Below, piece by piece: positions 12,195 through 23,700 of a stretch of DNA of 64,000 nucleotides. The notes beneath the pieces were generated by a model. The model saw only the letters and a program-made list of their open reading frames with translations, was not told where the DNA came from and did not search any database. The position numbers and the translations under genes were made by a program. Numbering within the stretch: the first letter of the stretch is position 1; every line of letters starts with the position of its first letter. The stretch lies in assembly GCA_015501605.1 (NCBI GenBank), contig JADNRZ010000003.1:1116001-1180000 (forward strand), given 5' to 3'. The stretch is from Panaeolus papilionaceus (taxonomy: Eukaryota > Basidiomycota > Agaricomycetes > Agaricales).

Positions 12195-12586
12195 CTATGT
12201 GAACGGGGAAATATGAGCCAAGTCCGAAAAAAAATGCGTTGTTGTAATGATTTTCATACTTTTGAGGTTGGATGTTTTGTTAGTCGTTAAGATCGGTAGC
12301 CACAAATCACTGCCACAAACGTCAATATCAACCACGATTCTGCAACGATGCGACCGCAAATCACCTTTAATCCACTGAAGGAAGACCTGAGGGTTCTAGC
12401 CGACGATGATGATAGTTTTCTTGCCCAAGGGCGATTTCCATCGCGTGACCCTTCATGGTGTACTGTACAGTACCACGTGATTACATCAGCCACCAATTTT
12501 CTTCCCATGTTCCCAAAATATTCAGACTCCGCTGCACCCCCCAGCCAGACCTATCGCTGTCGCCAACAACCGCCAAAACATCCACC
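12195..12586. promoter_or_regulatory. Shared divergent promoter of RPP2 and RPS15
   Basis: A 392-bp region separates the start codons of two ribosomal protein genes on opposite strands. It contains a palindromic CACGTG at 12474-12479, the consensus of bHLH factors such as Cbf1/Pho4. No clear TATA box is visible. Co-regulation of the pair is an inference from the layout. An open frame at 12348-12755 crosses the RPS15 first intron and is not considered real. Confidence 0.6.
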
Positions 12587-13457
12587 ATGGTCAGCAAATT
12601 TGTTCTCTAGCGTTATTGATGGAGCACCTGCTGAAGTTGATGTCATTTACAGGCTGAAATCACCGACCCCCAAGTGGCTGCCGACCTCAAGAAGAAGCGT
12701 ACTTTCCGTACCTTCTCCTACCGTGGAATTGAGCTTGACAAGCTCCTCGATATGAGCAACGAAGACGTACGCCCCATATTTACACATATATACCCCACAC
12801 GGCTGAACTTTTGATTTTTTGCAGTTTATTGAGGTATGCTGAATTGTTATCAAACATAGATTCATGTGTCAAATATATGGTGCAGCTTGTCCACGCCCGT
12901 GCCCGTCGTCGTTTCCAGAGAGGTCTTAAGCGCCGCCCAATGGGTCTTATTAAGAAGCTGCGCAAGGCCAAAAAGGAGGCTCTCCCCAACGAGAAGCCCG
13001 CTGTTGTCAAGACGCACCTCCGCGACATGATTATCGTGCCTGAGATGATTGGTAGCGTTATCGGCATCTACAACGGCAAGGTAAGAAATAAATCTGATTT
13101 TTGTTAAACTGGGGACTAACGTACCGCCCAACTCTTTTAGGTTTTCAACTCCGTCGAAATCAAGCCCGAAATGACTGGTCACTATCTCGCTGAGTTCTCC
13201 TGCTCATACAGACCAGTCAAGCACGGTCGCCCTGGTGTAAGTTTGTTGTTGTAATCCGCGAAATACTCTATTCTGATATACTTTCAACAGATTGGTGCCA
13301 CCCACTGTAAGCATTATCCTGGATATCTTCCGTACAATTATCACTTACCCTACTCATATTTTTCCACCGCACACAGCATCACGTTTGTACGTTGCTCTCG
13401 TTCCCTTGGTTCGTGCATCTGTCCTAACCGTTTACTTTCAGCATTCCTCTCAAGTAA
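12587..13457 (+). CDS. RPS15: 40S ribosomal protein S15 (uS19), 152 aa, micro-exon-rich
   Basis: Small-subunit head protein near the decoding centre. Eight coding exons are proposed: 12587-12589 (ATG), 12653-12766, 12825-12833 (9 nt), 12886-13080, 13141-13236, 13291-13306 (16 nt), 13377-13386 (10 nt) and 13442-13457 (16 nt). They sum to 459 nt. The product begins [20 protein letters not shown] and reads through [16 protein letters not shown] (FIE is the 9-nt exon) and [20 protein letters not shown]. It ends GIGATHSSRFIPLK, as in eukaryotic S15. Every junction is required by both frame and family sequence. The donor after the ATG (GTCAGC) is slightly unusual. Confidence 0.95.
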
Positions 13458-13899
13458 ACATTCTATGCATTTCGGGTTGCTTTCTGTCTGTATTCCTTAC
13501 GCAAAATTATTACCATGCGACCTATGGCATATGCATGTTTATGACCTCCAATGAATGTGTGATCTCTTATACCCATCTAAATTAGCAACTCGACAGATGT
13601 CAGTATGCATAACCGATGCTGCACATAGCTCATTGCGCAACCTAGCAACTAAACATGCAGAGCCAGACTATCTACCCCACATACCTACTTTTACTATATT
13701 TTGTGATATGTGTATGATGAAAGTTGTTACGTTTTCCGTTTCTCATCAAAGGTAGGGGCATCTAAGAATAGAAAATGTGGGAAGGCGCGTCCGGTTCAAA
13801 CAGGGTTGCATGTGCTCCCACAACTAATCTCAAATCATATGTAGTCAGCCGATAGTTGGTGCTTTTCGTCCCACTCTCACCTCTACTTGCCACATACTC
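13458..13899. other. RPS15 3' flank and CPS1-like promoter
   Basis: A 442-bp spacer between two tandem plus-strand genes. The open frames in it are short and domain-free. I see no RNA gene or repeat. Confidence 0.5.
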
Positions 13900-16303
13900 A
13901 TGACCAGTACTCTAGCAGAAAAACAGGAACCTCTTCTCCCTGTGGGGGTGTATCATAGCAGCTTAAACTCTCCCGTCCAGCCCAGCAAGACTCGGTTTGT
14001 TGCTAAAGTTTGCATCGTCTTGGGACTTTATGCTGCCATTCGTGCTTGTACCTCTGTTTATCTTGTTTCGATTCACTATGGCTCTTTGGAAAAGCACAAA
14101 GACAATGGCTCGAGGTGCTCACAGGCAGCCCCTGTCTTGCCTGAAACCCATCGTACTCTGTGGGACTCTTTGAACACCAAGATTGGTGAACCGGAGTTCA
14201 AGCAGGCAGCAGTTGACTGGCTGGCTGGCGCCGTTCGCGTCCCGTAGGTGTACCGTCCTCCACAGTACAGCCCAAACGCTGATGTCGACCATCTTATATA
14301 GGACAGAATCATATGACAACATGCCCCCCGTTGGACAAGACCCCCGTTGGGAAGCGTTCGGACCTTTCCATGATTATCTGCTCGGTGCATTCCCTCTGAC
14401 GTCCGTCTGTCTTGGAATTGTGTCCTCGAGAACTACATATACTCATTATATCACCCAGGCATACTAGTTTGAAATTAACGAAAGTCAATACCTACGGCCT
14501 TCATTACGAGTGGAAAGGCAGCGATGAATCTCTCAAACCTATTCTACTTGCTGCGCATCAAGGTAGGTACCACAAACAAAGGCCGGTACTCCCTTTGCAT
14601 GCTCATTATTATCCATCAAGATGTGGTGCCTGTGGACCCGAATACTGTCGACCAATGGACCCACCCGCCATACTCAGGCTATTTTGATGGTTAGTCATTC
14701 AAGTGCCATCTTTTTATCATATCCAACTTTCTCAAAACATTGACAGGGACTCTTGTTTGGGGCCGTGGTAGCTCCGATGATAAAAGTGGTCTTATTGGCA
14801 TCTTGTAAGATTCTCCAGACCTACCTGACTTATACACTCTCTAATGGCTCTCAAAGGTCTTCAATCGAGACTCTTCTGGAAGCTGGCTTCAAGCCAACCA
14901 GGACAGTTGTGCTTGCCTTTGGATTTGACGAAGAGGCCAGTGGCTTCCAGGGTGCTGGCCATCTTGGTCCCCATCTCGAGGAAACTTATGGCAAAAACGC
15001 TTTTGCCATGATTGTCGACGAAGGCTGTAAGTACGATGACTGTGCAGCTATTGTATCTAACCTTTATGTGGTCTAGCCGGCTTTGCAGAGCAATACGGAA
15101 GCGTGTTTGCCACCCCAGGTATTGCAGAAAAAGGGTTTCTCAATGTCTTGGTAGAGGTATCCTCTCCTGGAGGTCATTCTAGTGTTCCACCTGAACACAC
15201 GGTAAGTCCCTGGCTAGATGGGCCCGCGTCTACGAGTACTAACAGGGCCTTCGCTGGTAGAGCATTGGTATCCTGTCTGCCTTGCTGGTTCATTTCGAAA
15301 AGAACCCTTATAAAGTCAAAATCGTAAGTTTGAATCTCATGTCCAGTGATGATGGATCTTGACTCTCGGCGCAGACTCGAAATGAACCCATCTACGATAC
15401 ACTGCAGTGTGTCGCCCAGTATGGAAAAGACGTACCCTCGAAACTACGCAGTATCATCGGAAAGTCATTGACTTCAGAGAAGGCCCTTGAGGAACTTCAG
15501 GGCGTTATTCAGGGAGACAAGTACCTACGCAGCTTGGCAAGTACTACACAAGCCATCGATATGATACACGGAGGTGTTAAATCCAATGCGCTCCCTGAAC
15601 AAGCATGGGCTATTGTGAACAGGCGCATTGCCGTCACAAGGTACGTTTTGCGGTATCAATCTTAATAGTAATGCTAATGACGCGCGTAAGCTCCGTCGCG
15701 GAGGTAGAGAAGCACGATACTCATCTCCTCAAGCATCTTGCCAAACATTTTAATCTAACTTATACTGCGTTTGGCGAGAAGTTTACTAACGAGAATGCCC
15801 CTGCAAGCGGTGCCCTTACCCTCAGCGATGCCTTTGGCGGAAGTCTGGAACCTGCACCAATTACCCCTACCGGAAATGGCGCAGCACCATACCAACTCTT
15901 GTCTGGCACTATCAAGGCGACTTTCAACGCCCACAGGTCGCTGGACGATGCCAATGCCATTATTGTTGCGCCCAGCATGATGTCAGGGAACACAGGTGTG
16001 CTCAACATCTTGCTAAGATGCATCTCATCATGTTGATCGTGTTTGAAGACACCCGCTTCTATTGGGACTTGTCTGCTCATATTTTCCGCTATAACCACCA
16101 GGGCTCCAGCGGTGGTAGCAACCCATTGGGCGGCATTCACACCGTCAACGAAAGTATGTGCCAGACATGCGATACAGATTCTGATACTGACAAACTTTTT
16201 TCGTATGTCGATTTGGATAGATGCCAATATCAACTCATTCTTGGAAATGATTCGCTTCTTTGCGACTCTCATTCTCAATGCTGACGAGTCACAAACAATC
16301 TGA
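13900..16303 (+). CDS. CPS1: M20 family peptidase, carboxypeptidase S-like (vacuolar)
   Basis: Zinc metallopeptidase that releases C-terminal residues from peptides. Yeast Cps1 reaches the vacuole as a type II membrane protein. The start at 13900 gives a short cytosolic tail and one N-terminal membrane segment (VAKVCIVLGLYAAIRA). The catalytic core has the M20 metal ligands in order: His in LLAAHQD, Asp in WGRGSSDDKSG, the Glu pair in GFDEEASGFQG, Asp in AMIVDEG, and a late His in GGIHTVNE. The dimerisation part contains VSSPGGHSSVPPEHT. About ten exons, the last near 16223-16303, end NADESQTI. One intron near 14561-14620 appears to use an AAG acceptor. The order and length match fungal CPS1 relatives. 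Confidence 0.9.
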
Positions 16304-16862
16304 ACAGCCCGAAGAATGGGTGATGGGTAAGCTATCACCCTCGAACAATTTGTAATGTAATGTTTATTTCAATGAAACCTTTTGAGCTTTCCGCTTCCAA
16401 AAAATGATTCAGCAGTTAGGAGAGCACCGATGCATGCTTAATCATACCCCTGAAGCTCCTTTAAGGCGTCTAAGTGCAAATATAGCTTGGGTCCGACCAC
16501 TTCGAAAACTTTGTCAAAACCATCAGTTTAAGGCTGACAGGTGACTCAATAATGAGCATTCCATGCTGGACTAGTCCACTATTAACGAAATTCTGGGCCT
16601 GTTGTCAAGTGGCATAGTCTGGTTTCTAAGATGTTCGTATTCGCGCAGTGCTTGGGCCTAGGTTTATTGCTCGAATTGTCTTGACAGACAGAATCAAGCA
16701 CTCACCGACATTTAAATTCATGGCCGACAATGCTCCCCATCTAGCCTATGGCCCGCCACGATAGAGCCGCGATGATCGTTCAGGGCCCCAGCGTCCATTC
16801 TTCCTTTCTATATAACGAGTGTATGAACCCGATTACATCCCCACTTACACGACTTCACGAAA
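16304..16862. other. Intergenic, no gene seen
   Basis: A 559-bp spacer between CPS1 and the F-box-like gene. It holds no open frame with domain features. It should contain the 3' end of CPS1 and the next promoter. Confidence 0.5.
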
Positions 16863-17591
16863 ATGGCGCTCAGTCTATCAAAGCAGAAAACCAACCAACG
16901 AGAAGGATACATACCATACGACATCGTATGGCTTATCATATCTTATACATGGTCCTCGAACATGTCGACTGACCTCCGCAAACAATTCATGGTCTCTTCA
17001 TCCAGCGTCAGCAAGCAATGGCGCAGCATTTTCACTCGAATACTCGTCAAGGACAGTTACGTTCCCTGTGTTTCCTATATGGCACCCTATTTCAAATTTC
17101 TATCACCAGAATGGCACGGCATTGACTCGGATGACAACACATTCAGTAATCTGTGTCATTCACTCACAATCACATTAAACGCAAATGAAAAGAATTCCAT
17201 GAATTCGTTTTGCGACTTATTCTACAAGATCAGAATCACGGATTCTCTCCCGAATCTCCGAACCCTGTCGATCATTTATGTCGGAATGCCTGTCGAAGAG
17301 GTCTATAATTGCTATCAGTTCACAGATGTTCCCCAAAGCGTGGTCACCCTAAACCTCGAATATCATCATCCTGCCGAAAGTTCCGGTTCCCCCATCGAAC
17401 CCCAGAGCAGCAGCAATAGCCAGAGTTCAGCTGTGGATGACCTCATTTACCAACCGCCGTGGAGTTTGCCTTTTATTCGTCACCTGCATTTGAAAGGCGG
17501 TGACAAGCGGCTGGCAACTGTTTTAATTTCCGCCTGTTGTCGTTTAGAAAGTGTTACTGTGGATGGTAACATAAATGCATTTGACAAATAG
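16863..17591 (+). CDS. F-box-like hypothetical protein, 242 aa, single exon
   Basis: An uninterrupted frame from the ATG at 16863 to the stop at 17589-17591. The N-terminus (REGYIPYDIVWLIISYTWSS, then LRKQFMVSSSSVSKQWRSIF) resembles the degenerate F-box of many mushroom orphan proteins. The middle has leucine-rich-like turns (LPNLRTLSIIYVG, VVTLNLEYHHP, LPFIRHLHLKGGDKRL). The C-terminus stops early compared with typical 400-500-residue relatives, so it may be a short or truncated member. It converges with the CCCH/IBR gene, 149 bp away. No specific function can be assigned. Confidence 0.65.
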   Translation: MALSLSKQKTNQREGYIPYDIVWLIISYTWSSNMSTDLRKQFMVSSSSVSKQWRSIFTRILVKDSYVPCVSYMAPYFKFLSPEWHGIDSDDNTFSNLCHSLTITLNANEKNSMNSFCDLFYKIRITDSLPNLRTLSIIYVGMPVEEVYNCYQFTDVPQSVVTLNLEYHHPAESSGSPIEPQSSSNSQSSAVDDLIYQPPWSLPFIRHLHLKGGDKRLATVLISACCRLESVTVDGNINAFDK

Positions 17592-17740
17592 TCCGTAGAA
17601 AGAATACACGAAAAGTACATAGCGAGAGTAATAGATGATGTGTACATAGCGAAAAGAAAGGCATGCATAGTGAAATGTAAGACTAGAGCGTGAGAATGCT
17701 GGGGATACGAAACACGAAACACGAGAAGAAAAAATGAAAT

Positions 17741-20700
17741 TCAGAATGAGTCGGCAGTAGAGTGGAGATGCTCCTGTACAGCGGCACAGTCAAGACCCAC
17801 ATGGGACCATGTTCTGCACGATGGACATAGGTCACAGCGACAGCGAGAACATTTTATCATCAGACCCGGCTCGCCAGTCCGATAAATGGCTTCGCAATCT
17901 AGAGTGGGGCAGAAAAAGAAATCGCTCGATCTTCCCACATACGATGCGAGGCAAGAACGCAAAAAAGCCTTTTCATCAGAGGGGATAAGTTCCCGAATCA
18001 TAATGAAAGGAACAAACGAAAAGCAGCGCGTGCTATACTCGTCCTTGCCAAGGCATAGAATGGGAGTTTGGGTCGTGTTGCGAATGATGAAGATAAGGCA
18101 ATTGCGACAATAGGAATGACGACAAGAAAGCTGTATCGGTTGTTCAGGGACCACACCGCAAACTTGGCAGCGTAATCTTGGTTTTGAACCGTCAGCGTCC
18201 TGCTGGACATCAAGTCTCTCAAGGGCAGCAGTCACAATCTCATCAACGTTGTTGTTCTTGCCGCCCCAAAGAGTCAAGATACCCCCAGCCGCGTCCAATA
18301 CGAGCTTGCTTGTGCCAATCTCTTCTCTACCTTGAAGGCCTTCCAAAACTCCGTTGATGAGGGCGCCGATCTGCGGCTTCGTGACAGTGAACCGCCGGAA
18401 CATGGCATTGCGAGTCCCTGCGTCGAGGGTTTTCTGGATGCGCGACTCCACCTGGTCTTGAATGTCAGGCGAGCCAATCATCTTTAGATGCCGAGAGTGT
18501 TCATTGCGGTGAATGAGAATCGGAAATTTGGTGGAGAGACCATTAAGCAGCTTGGAGCAGCTTGATGTTTCAAAATACTCATGCCAGAGTGCTTTCCCGT
18601 CCTCATCTCTCACAATTCGGCCTTGGAGAAGTTTGAGAACTTCGGCACTGACCTCCTGGAAGGAAGAACCCTTGTCGCCTGGTGCGAGAACTCGAAGTAC
18701 GACACCCTCACCATCAGAGGTGCTCCAATGTACCTGGCAGGTTCCTTGGCCCTGCAGCTCCTGCAGCTCCTGCAGAGCTTTCTCGAGCACTTTGAAACGG
18801 GCATCCTCCACACGATACCTGGCATAGTACATGGCTCGAACTTGCAACGGCTTATTCTGCATAAGCTTCTGTTCGACGTTGTGAAGTCGTTTGATAGCGT
18901 GATCCGCAGCGGCTTCGGAGGTAAATGTCGCAAAAGCGGTGAGCTTCTTATGCGTTGAAGCAACAGGAAAGACTTCGAAAGTATCCATCCCGCCGCACTC
19001 GTGACACAACAGTTTCACCCCTTCCGTGACATCGCCTTCGTAACTAGGGGGGCTTAAAACCACATAAGGTTTAGCTTGACAGATGCCATACAAGTCAGCC
19101 GTGGTAATATCAGGCGGCAGATCGTTGATTTTCATCGCGAATTTGTCCTTCTGGTTTTTGCGAGGGGAGTCAAACGTAGCAGAAACGACACGACCTTTGA
19201 TCTCCTTCCCGTCTACGCGTTCGGCCTCCTGTTTAGCGATAGAGATGGTTGGGTAATAACAGAACGCCGTGACGCTGGGTAGCGGCCAGTTAACCTTGAC
19301 AGAAGTACGAAGAGCCGGCATTCTTGCGGTGACTGGAGATCGCGACTTGAGCTTTACACCAAGCTGCCGCTCCTGAAAAGTTTGGTCGTTCAGACGAACA
19401 AAAGCCCTCGTGGCTTGGGCTACGTCGGCGAATTGAACTTGGATACTGGTCGATCCGGCAAAGTCCTCTAAAACACTAATGTCCTTGACATCTCCATGAA
19501 TATCGACAAGACGGCGGACATCTGGGATTGGAACACGACGAGGTAGATTGGAGATAATGATGGTACGTGATTCAGCGGAAGTGATAACATTGTCTGGTGT
19601 CATATCGGGCCCAAAGCGTACTACGGAGTTCCACAAGGTGTAATCCTTCTCTGGATGCTGGAAAATCTGTGGTGATGTTAGAACGCAATGCTCCTTGGAT
19701 AATTGTGAACTTACAATAGGCTCCTCCTCAACAGACTCGTCATCAACAATTTCCTCTACATAATCATTTTCAATCTCCTCGTGCTCAGGCAACGGCTCGG
19801 TCTCCTGCTCCTCCTCCTGCTCATCCACCTGCTTCTGCTCCTCGTATCCATTTTCTGGCCACGCCCCCCAGTCCCCAGTCTCCTCATTCGTCGCACCCTG
19901 TTTTTCATCCACCTCTCGCTCTTCTACGACTGCATCTTCCACCTTTTCCACACCATGCTGGATAGCACACAAGTCAACCATACGGACTCAATGGGTAAAT
20001 TCAAAACCATTTACCTCACGCGTATTGACACCACCACCGTCTCCCAATGTGTCACAGGCGCCTTCCTCTTTACTTCCTTCGTCGAGAGTTGTGGCCTGTC
20101 CGAAATTATCCGGGTTGGTAGCGCGGTTGGCATCGTTAAAGTCCACAACACTGGGCTTGCGCAACTCACTGGACGTTTGAGAACGAGGCGTTCCAGCAGA
20201 ACCTCCCTGCTGCGGGGAACCCGACGCCGCCGCATTGGAGTCACCGCCGTTGACCTCTCCATCGTGAGCAAATTTGCAATTGTCCCCTTTCCAGCAGCTG
20301 CCGCGTTGGAAGTGCAAGCATCGTTTCTTCCCGTTAACGTACTCGGGTTTCGACGATCTATCATTATTGTCTACATTGTTAGTAGACGACGATGACGAGA
20401 CTGGCTGGGTGTTGGGAGGCGTGTCCCATGCTTCAGCGTCGGCAGGGTTGTTCTGTGCGGCAGATGCCGGACCCCAGCCAGAGCTTGTCCAATCAGTTGG
20501 CTTACCCCAGCCATCGTCCTCTTGAGCAGGTTCCTGTGGCTTTTCCGTCTCCGCTTCTTCTTGAACGTCAGGTGCATTAGACCTCGCCGGCGCATCAGCT
20601 TGGTCATGACTAAAGCTGCACTGTGAGTTATCGCAAGAACGGTTTGGCGAGAAATAGAATTTGCAAGGAACGCGGCTCCTCGACGACGAGTTACCCGACT

Positions 20701-23700
20701 TGCCCCAACTTGATTTGGAATTGGTTGAGGAAAGCTGTTGGTCCGATTGGACATGAAGGTAGGGACAGTTATCGCCATTGGAACACCTGTTGAGAGGGTA
20801 GAAGATGCATACAGAAGGTTTTGGGGGTTGGGCAGGAGCCACGGGCTGAGCCGATGGTTGAGGCTGATTCATTGCAGCGATGGATTGAGTTGCGGTATGC
20901 GAAAAACTTTGGGAGTAATTGACAACTTGAGGAGCAGTAGGCGCGCTGTGAACTTGTGGCTGAGCTTGTTGATGCCATGGATGAGTCTGATTGATCGTGT
21001 AAAGTGCTGGTTGCCTGTCATGAAAGAGAAGAGTGAACTCCTGGATAGTCAAAGCATGCCGATATGTGCACGCATTCCCAGAAGGGCAATTTCCCTGGGC
21101 TAGCAATTTACAGAATGGAATATCGCTACGCGCCTGAGGATCGGCGAATTGCGTCCAATGAGGGGACTGTTGTTGATGTTGCTGTTGCGCAAAGGACTGA
21201 TTGTAAGGGGTCAACGGTGCGCTGTACATCGGAGTGCTCTGCATGTAAGGCGCAAACATGGGTTGTTGCTGAATAATAGGTTGCTGGATTACGGGTTGCA
21301 CGACCACGGGACTGACTAATGGCTGGAAGCCAAAAGAAGGTTGTAACTGCGGGATCTGTAAGAACGGATACTGTAAATTAAATGGAGGCGCGTAAGTCGC
21401 CGGAAGGTTGACCTGCTGCTGTTGCACCACGGGCTGAGGTTGTGGAAGCTGATAAGGCGGGTACCCAAGCTGTTGTTGTTGCTGCTGTTGCGTGACATGA
21501 CCGTAAGGTTGCTGAAGCAGAGCCGGCTGAGCGACAGCCGCAGATGTAGATGAACCAGTAGGTGGCAGTGCTGGTGCCGGATTTGCCACCTGAAGTTGGT
21601 TCACCTTTGCGGCTGTCGCGTCAGCAGGGTCTGCAAATTGACCATACACAGGCTGTGTCGACGAAGGCATAACCGGTGGTGCAGGTGACGCTCGAACAGA
21701 ACTGGTTTGTTTATAGCTATTAATGGGTGGACTGGTCATGGGTATGATGGGGTCGTCTAACCTATCAGCTATCGCAGGAGGAGGGGAAAACGCAGGGATC
21801 GATGGGGTCGAATCTGGAGATGGATCGCGATGTTGAAAACTTGAAGAAGATTGAGGGGAAGGATAGGAGGAGGAGGAAGGTGAAGGCGAGTAAGGATTGT
21901 CAACGACAGATGATTGAAAGGGAGGAGTCGGAGACGGCTTTGATGATTTGAGGAGAGGGGTCTCAAGGCGTGACTGTTGTTGGTGTTGTGTTGTTGCCTC
22001 GTTGTCGGTCTCGTCAAACAATTCGGCTGAATCCCGTTGATCGATCTCGTGCTCATCGGGAACACATGTATCAGACTCAAGCCGCCCTCCCTCTTCAATA
22101 TTTTCCAGGCCAAAGTCTAATTTTGTCCCTTCCTCGGATTCGTCAGTGTTACTATTGTTGACATCCCAAGAATGTTGCGGTTCAGCCGATAGTTCCCCTT
22201 CCAGGGAAGTCACGGCAGCAGGTTCAGGTGAAGCGATATCGACATTCTCGTCATTCAATGAAGTTAAAGTTGTTGTGGCACTGAGTTGAACCAAATCTTC
22301 TGTGGCGACAGCGACTGTCTCATTGTTGTCGTCTCCGAATTGACCATTCTCTTCAACTTCTGCTGACCAATCAAATCCCGGAGTAGTGCCAAGGTCATTG
22401 ATGTCACGCGTTTCTTCCTCTTCATCAGCCGCGACCTGATCCTCGGGTTCCACTTCTTCCTCCTCCTCAACAGCAGGCTGATCCCCTAATTGATTAACCT
22501 CCTCCTCCTCCGTCACAGAAGCGACTGGGCTGCCAGGTTGTTGCTCAGCCACCTGTACTCCTTCAGCAGGGTCATCCTCCTTCCCTGCATCCTCTATGGC
22601 ATGACCGTTGCCATTTTGCGACAAGTTGGTGTCGACAAAATCATCCACCGGCCCTGCTTCATCTCGAGGGGAATCAACGTCAAAGCTTCCACCTGCAGGG
22701 GAAGCTGCTTCTTCTTCCAACTCAAAACTTTGTTGCAAGGGTGTAGATTGGGTGCTTGCAGGGGCAGTCTCGTGTTCCATTTCCACTTCCTCGGGTGCGG
22801 GGTCGGATACAGCATGAGAAGGCGTCCAAGAGGAAGGTGTCATGATGTTATCCTCAAGTGCAGATGCCTGGATAGGTGCCGGTGTTTTCCTCACGCCCAA
22901 GATAGCTTCCTCTTCTTCATCCGAGTCGTAATTCCACGAAGCATTAACTGGCTTGAATTGGAAAGATGGGGTCTGAGGAGGGATTGGCGCAGCCAGAGGC
23001 GCGGGAGAGGGAGCAGGCACGCTGCGAACCGCGGTCCGGTCTTGGATGGACCCAATCAACGCAGAACGCTGCTGCGACTGTGCGACGTTATTGTTAGTGG
23101 GCTGTGGGCTATTATTGTACGCGCTAGAGCTGCCCGAATTAGAGCCCCGCATCGGTGCCTTGCCTTTCCTATCGGTATCCGGGGTGAGGTTAAGCCTGTT
23201 AAGGCTCACAGAAGGAGACATGACAAGCTCAGATAGCGTAGATGGAGCGGGAGACGCAGCCACAGCATTATTGTCGTGAATATGAGGGCATTTGTCTCCC
23301 TTCCAGCAGCTACCCTTCCGGAAGTGAGGACAAATTCTGCTTGTCTTCTTCACCGGTTGGTCGCTCTCTGGAGAGCGGAGAGAAATAGCAGGGCCTATGG
23401 TTGGGATATTAGGGTATGAAATTATAGTCATAGTACGATCTCGCTTACTTGCTCGAGGCGTCTGATCATTCCACTCTGCAACGTTATGACCATTCGTTAC
23501 TGGAGGTTGAGTCGCAACGTTTGAATTTGGGGCAACTACAGACGCAGGTGCGTCCCAGGCCGGAGACGGCTCTGGCTTTGGTGCAGGGGTTACAATAGCA
23601 GCCGCCAAGGACGGTGCTGGGGTGCTGGGCTTGGGACTTTTGGCCTGGTTTGCTCCCTGGTTGCCTGCGTTCTTGCTACCACTGGCGGGTTTGTTCGAGT

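Noticed and set aside
12348..12755. 135-codon plus-strand frame starting upstream of RPS15
   Set aside because: It runs through the divergent promoter and the first RPS15 intron, then reads RPS15 exon 2 out of frame.
13700..13780. snoRNA-like C box (TGATGAAA) after RPS15
   Set aside because: No matching CTGA D box or terminal stem within about 100 nt.
22490..23236. 248-codon plus-strand frame
   Set aside because: Antisense to the Glu/Pro/Ala-rich disordered region of the CCCH protein, with no domain and abnormal Arg/Cys content.
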